A stretch of DNA of 64,000 nt, from the NCBI GenBank assembly GCA_013823135.1, contig PNLP01000011.1, positions 62,001 to 126,000 on the forward strand, read 5' to 3'. Both the position numbers and the translations under genes were made by a program. The stretch is from Planctomycetaceae bacterium. Lineage in GTDB: Bacteria > Planctomycetota > Planctomycetia > Gemmatales > Gemmataceae. Below, one piece after another: positions 61,208 to 64,000 of the stretch. Positions within the stretch are counted from its first letter, which is position 1. The number at the start of each line of letters is the position of its first letter. The notes below the pieces were generated by a model. It was not told the origin of the DNA. It searched no databases and saw nothing but the letters and a program-made list of their open reading frames with translations.

Positions 61208-64000
61208 ATGGGCATCCGCGTCGCACTGAATCACGTCACGAAGTACAAATACGACCGACCTGTCACGCTGATGCCGCACGTCGTGCGACTCCGGCCCGCC
61301 CCGCACGCCCGCACACCCATCCTGAGCTACTCCCTCAAGGTTGAGCCCTCCGAGCAATTCCTCAACTGGCAACAAGACCCGTACAGCAACTATCTCGCCC
61401 GGCTCGTTTTCACGAAACCCGCCAACGAACTCACCGTTACCGTCGATCTGATTGCCGACCTGACCACCATCAACCCGTTCGACTTCTTCATCGAGGAGTA
61501 CGCCGAGAAGTATCCGTTCAAGTACGACGAGACGCTGGCTCGTGAACTCACGCCGTACCTCGAAACGCTACCTGTCGGCCCGCGGTTGAAGGAGATGATC
61601 GAGGCTCAACGCCGCTCCGGCGTGCCGATGAACGATTACCTCGTGAGCTTGAACCAGGTCGTCAACAAGGCTGTGGATTATGTGATCCGGATGGAACCCG
61701 GCGTTCAGGAGCCGGAGTACACACTCGACTGCGGTCGCGGGTCGTGTCGTGACTCAGCGTGGTTGCTCGTACAGTTATGCCGAAATCTTGGTCTCGCGGC
61801 CCGGTTCGTATCGGGCTACCTGATTCAACTCGTGAGTGACGAGAAACCCCTCGATGGCGGACCGGAAGGCCCGAAGGCCGATTTCACCGACCTGCACGCA
61901 TGGACGGAAGTCTACGTTCCTGGCGCGGGCTGGGTGGGGCTCGATCCCACCTCCGGGTTGCTCACGGCCGAGGGTCACATTCCGCTGGCCTGCACTGCCG
62001 ACCCGCAATCGGCCGCGCCGGTCAACGGCTCGTTCACCTGGTCGAAGCGGCTCGATGTCGAGGACGACAAGGTCGAGGAGGGGTTCGAGTTCAGCATGTC
62101 GGTCACGCGGATCAAAGAGGTTCCGCGAGTTACCAAACCTTACACCCCGGAGCAGTGGGAAGCGATTGACTCGCTCGGTCGCCAAATCGACGTGGACCTC
62201 CGCGAGTGGGACGTGCGGCTCACGATGGGCGGCGAACCGACCTTCGTGAGCATCGACGACCGCGAAGCCCCCGAGTGGAACATCGCCGCGCTCGGGCCGA
62301 AGAAACGCCGCCAGGGTGAATTGCTCCTGAAGCGGCTCCGCGATCGCTTCGGCCCGCAGGGCTTGCTGCACTTCGGGCAGGGGAAGTGGTACCCCGGCGA
62401 GCAACTGCCGCGCTGGGCGTTTGGTTGTTACTGGCGGCGAGACGGCGAGCCGATCTGGTCCGACCCCGAGTTGGTGGGAGACGAGGCCACCCGGTACGGG
62501 TACACGGCCAAAGACTCCGAGCGGTTCATCGCCACGCTTGCAGAAAACCTGGGTGTTTCGACCAAGTACATCATGCCCGGCTTCGAGGACTCCTTTTACT
62601 ACATGTGGCGTGAACGCCGCTTGCCCTCGAACGTCGATCCGCTCAAGAGCAACGTCGATGATCCCCAGGAACGGGAACGGATCGCCAAGGTGTTCGCCCA
62701 GAAACTCGGCTCCACCGTTGGTCACGCGCTGCCGTTGCGGAAGGCGTTCGGTCCCGGCTCGAAGTGGGAATCCAGTTCGTGGTTCCTGCGGCAAGAGCAC
62801 CTGTTCCTGATCCCCGGCGACAGCCCGATGGGCTTCCGCCTGCCGCTCGACTCGGTGCTTTGGGAAGACCCGAACGCCCGGCAATTCATGGAGGAACGCG
62901 ACCCGTTCGCGCCTCGCGGCACACTGCCTGCGTTCACCCGACTTCAGACGCGAGGGGTGACGCCTCTCCTCGGTGAATCCGGCTCCGGTGCCGGTCCGGA
63001 AACGGATCGTGCGAATCGCGGCGACTACTACGGTTTCTCCTCGAATGGTAATGGCACGAAACGAACGGCCGCGGGGTTCCAGGGCGATGCCCCGAACCCA
63101 TACGCCGGGCCAATCGTCCGCACGACACTTTGCGTCGAGCCGCGAGACGGCAAACTCTACGTGTTCGTCCCGCCGGCCCGCTACCTGGAAGATTACCTCG
63201 AACTCGTTGCGGCCATCGAGACGACCGCGGCACAGCTCAAGATGCCGGTGTTGATCGAGGGGTACCGCCCGCCGTCCGACCATCGCGTGAACCACTTCTC
63301 GATCACCCCCGACCCCGGTGTGATCGAGGCGAACATGCACCCGGCCGACTCGTGGGACGAGTTGGTGAACATCACGACGACGCTGTACGAAGAAGCGCGA
63401 CTGACCCGGCTCACGGCCGAAAAGTTCATGATCGACGGCCGGCACACCGGCACCGGTGGCGGCAACCACATGGTGCTCGGCGGATCGACCCCTTCCGACA
63501 GCCCGTTCCTTCGGCGCCCGGATGTGCTCAAGAGTCTCGTGTCGTTCTGGGTGAATCACCCGTCGCTGTCGTACCTGTTCAGCGGGTTGTTCGTCGGGCC
63601 GACCAGCCAGCACCCGCGAATGGACGAGGCTCGCCACGACGCACTGCGTGAGATCGAAATCGCCTTTGGTCAGGTCGAGAAGTCGCGAGGCGAGCACGTC
63701 CCAGCGTGGCTCGTGGACCGACTGTTCCGCCACCTTCTCGTGGATGTCACCGGTAACACGCACCGTGCCGAGTTCTGTATCGACAAGTTGTTCAGCCCCG
63801 ATTCCGCCGAGGGGCGTCGCGGTCTGTTGGAACTGCGCTCGTTCGAGATGCCGCCGCACGCCCAGATGAGTTCCGCGCAGCAACTCTTCTTGCGGTCGCT
63901 GGTCTCGTGGTTCTGGCGGAAGCCTTACGATCACAAACTCGTTCGCTGGGGCACGGCACTGCACGACCGGTTCATGCTGCCGCACTTCGTCGAGGAAGAC
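61208..64000 (+). CDS. Transglutaminase-like/DUF2126 protein (3' truncated by window)
   Basis: The open frame runs from ATG 61208 to the last base (931 codons, no stop), so the gene continues outside. Residues 1-90 form the bacterial transglutaminase N-terminal domain. The core at about 150-290 has catalytic Cys180 (CGRGSCRDSAWLLVQL), His230 (FTDLHAWTEVYVPG) and Asp246 (WVGLDPTSG). From about residue 330 comes DUF2126: WDVRLTMGGEPTFVSIDDREAPEWN, GPGSKWESSSWFLRQEHLFLIPGDSPMG, MIDGRHTGTGGGNHMVLGG and SYLFSGLFVGPTSQHPR. Normal total length is about 1100 residues. With the two genes upstream it forms a predicted peptide-bond making and cleaving system. Confidence 0.95.
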   Translation, partial: MGIRVALNHVTKYKYDRPVTLMPHVVRLRPAPHARTPILSYSLKVEPSEQFLNWQQDPYSNYLARLVFTKPANELTVTVDLIADLTTINPFDFFIEEYAEKYPFKYDETLARELTPYLETLPVGPRLKEMIEAQRRSGVPMNDYLVSLNQVVNKAVDYVIRMEPGVQEPEYTLDCGRGSCRDSAWLLVQLCRNLGLAARFVSGYLIQLVSDEKPLDGGPEGPKADFTDLHAWTEVYVPGAGWVGLDPTSGLLTAEGHIPLACTADPQSAAPVNGSFTWSKRLDVEDDKVEEGFEFSMSVTRIKEVPRVTKPYTPEQWEAIDSLGRQIDVDLREWDVRLTMGGEPTFVSIDDREAPEWNIAALGPKKRRQGELLLKRLRDRFGPQGLLHFGQGKWYPGEQLPRWAFGCYWRRDGEPIWSDPELVGDEATRYGYTAKDSERFIATLAENLGVSTKYIMPGFEDSFYYMWRERRLPSNVDPLKSNVDDPQERERIAKVFAQKLGSTVGHALPLRKAFGPGSKWESSSWFLRQEHLFLIPGDSPMGFRLPLDSVLWEDPNARQFMEERDPFAPRGTLPAFTRLQTRGVTPLLGESGSGAGPETDRANRGDYYGFSSNGNGTKRTAAGFQGDAPNPYAGPIVRTTLCVEPRDGKLYVFVPPARYLEDYLELVAAIETTAAQLKMPVLIEGYRPPSDHRVNHFSITPDPGVIEANMHPADSWDELVNITTTLYEEARLTRLTAEKFMIDGRHTGTGGGNHMVLGGSTPSDSPFLRRPDVLKSLVSFWVNHPSLSYLFSGLFVGPTSQHPRMDEARHDALREIEIAFGQVEKSRGEHVPAWLVDRLFRHLLVDVTGNTHRAEFCIDKLFSPDSAEGRRGLLELRSFEMPPHAQMSSAQQLFLRSLVSWFWRKPYDHKLVRWGTALHDRFMLPHFVEED

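Noticed and set aside
61775..63985. A 736-residue open frame on the minus strand
   Set aside because: It lies fully antisense to the transglutaminase/DUF2126 gene, whose protein sequence is well conserved; it is a by-product of GC-rich codon use.

Overview
The window reads as chromosomal DNA of a planctomycete, most like the Gemmata/Gemmataceae group. The main reasons are two large PVC-type dehydrogenase/cytochrome c proteins, a small planctomycete-type cytochrome domain protein, a lone formylmethanofuran dehydrogenase subunit B, a Pro/Ser-linked membrane Ser/Thr kinase, high-GC codon use, and many secreted proteins of unknown role. This is inference from gene content; no rRNA or tRNA gene was seen.

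Layout. 1-9.2 kb: mostly exported or envelope proteins (DUF11 repeats, Kelch plus YHS-like modules, a lipoprotein, a C45/phospholipase B-like hydrolase) with two sugar-type oxidoreductases. 9.5-11.8 kb: a glycosyltransferase overlapping a conserved unknown. 11.8-23.3 kb: the most interesting block. On the minus strand lie dabA, a NuoL-like dabB broken by a frameshift, and a second NuoM-like subunit. Divergent from them are a sensor kinase, an NtrC-type sigma54 activator and a SulP/STAS anion transporter. Near-identical sigma54 (-24/-12) promoters lie in front of dabA and sulP, so the block looks like one inorganic-carbon uptake regulon. 23.3-32.6 kb: a CoA-transferase alpha subunit, a TPR protein, a PVC dehydrogenase-cytochrome and two SMP-30 lactonase-like proteins. 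32.7-35.8 kb: archease-rtcB and fabH. 36-44 kb: the second PVC dehydrogenase, a leucine-rich repeat protein, a Ser/Thr kinase with a STAS-like partner, and an AzgA-type purine permease. 44.7-53.7 kb: a zinc-ribbon membrane protein with charged repeats, an S9 peptidase, fhcB, a thioredoxin-like protein, an ABC-F ATPase and a TIM-barrel isomerase. 53.8-58 kb: a three-gene toxin-antitoxin operon beside sulfate ABC transporter genes that lack their ATPase, then a small cytochrome. 58.4-64 kb: an ATP-grasp, alpha-E and transglutaminase/DUF2126 cluster, cut by the window end.

A second theme is dispersed palindromic repeats of at least four families. They sit in gene junctions and also inside reading frames. 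One family appears to form part of the signal peptide of two unrelated exported proteins, with paired base changes that keep its hairpin.
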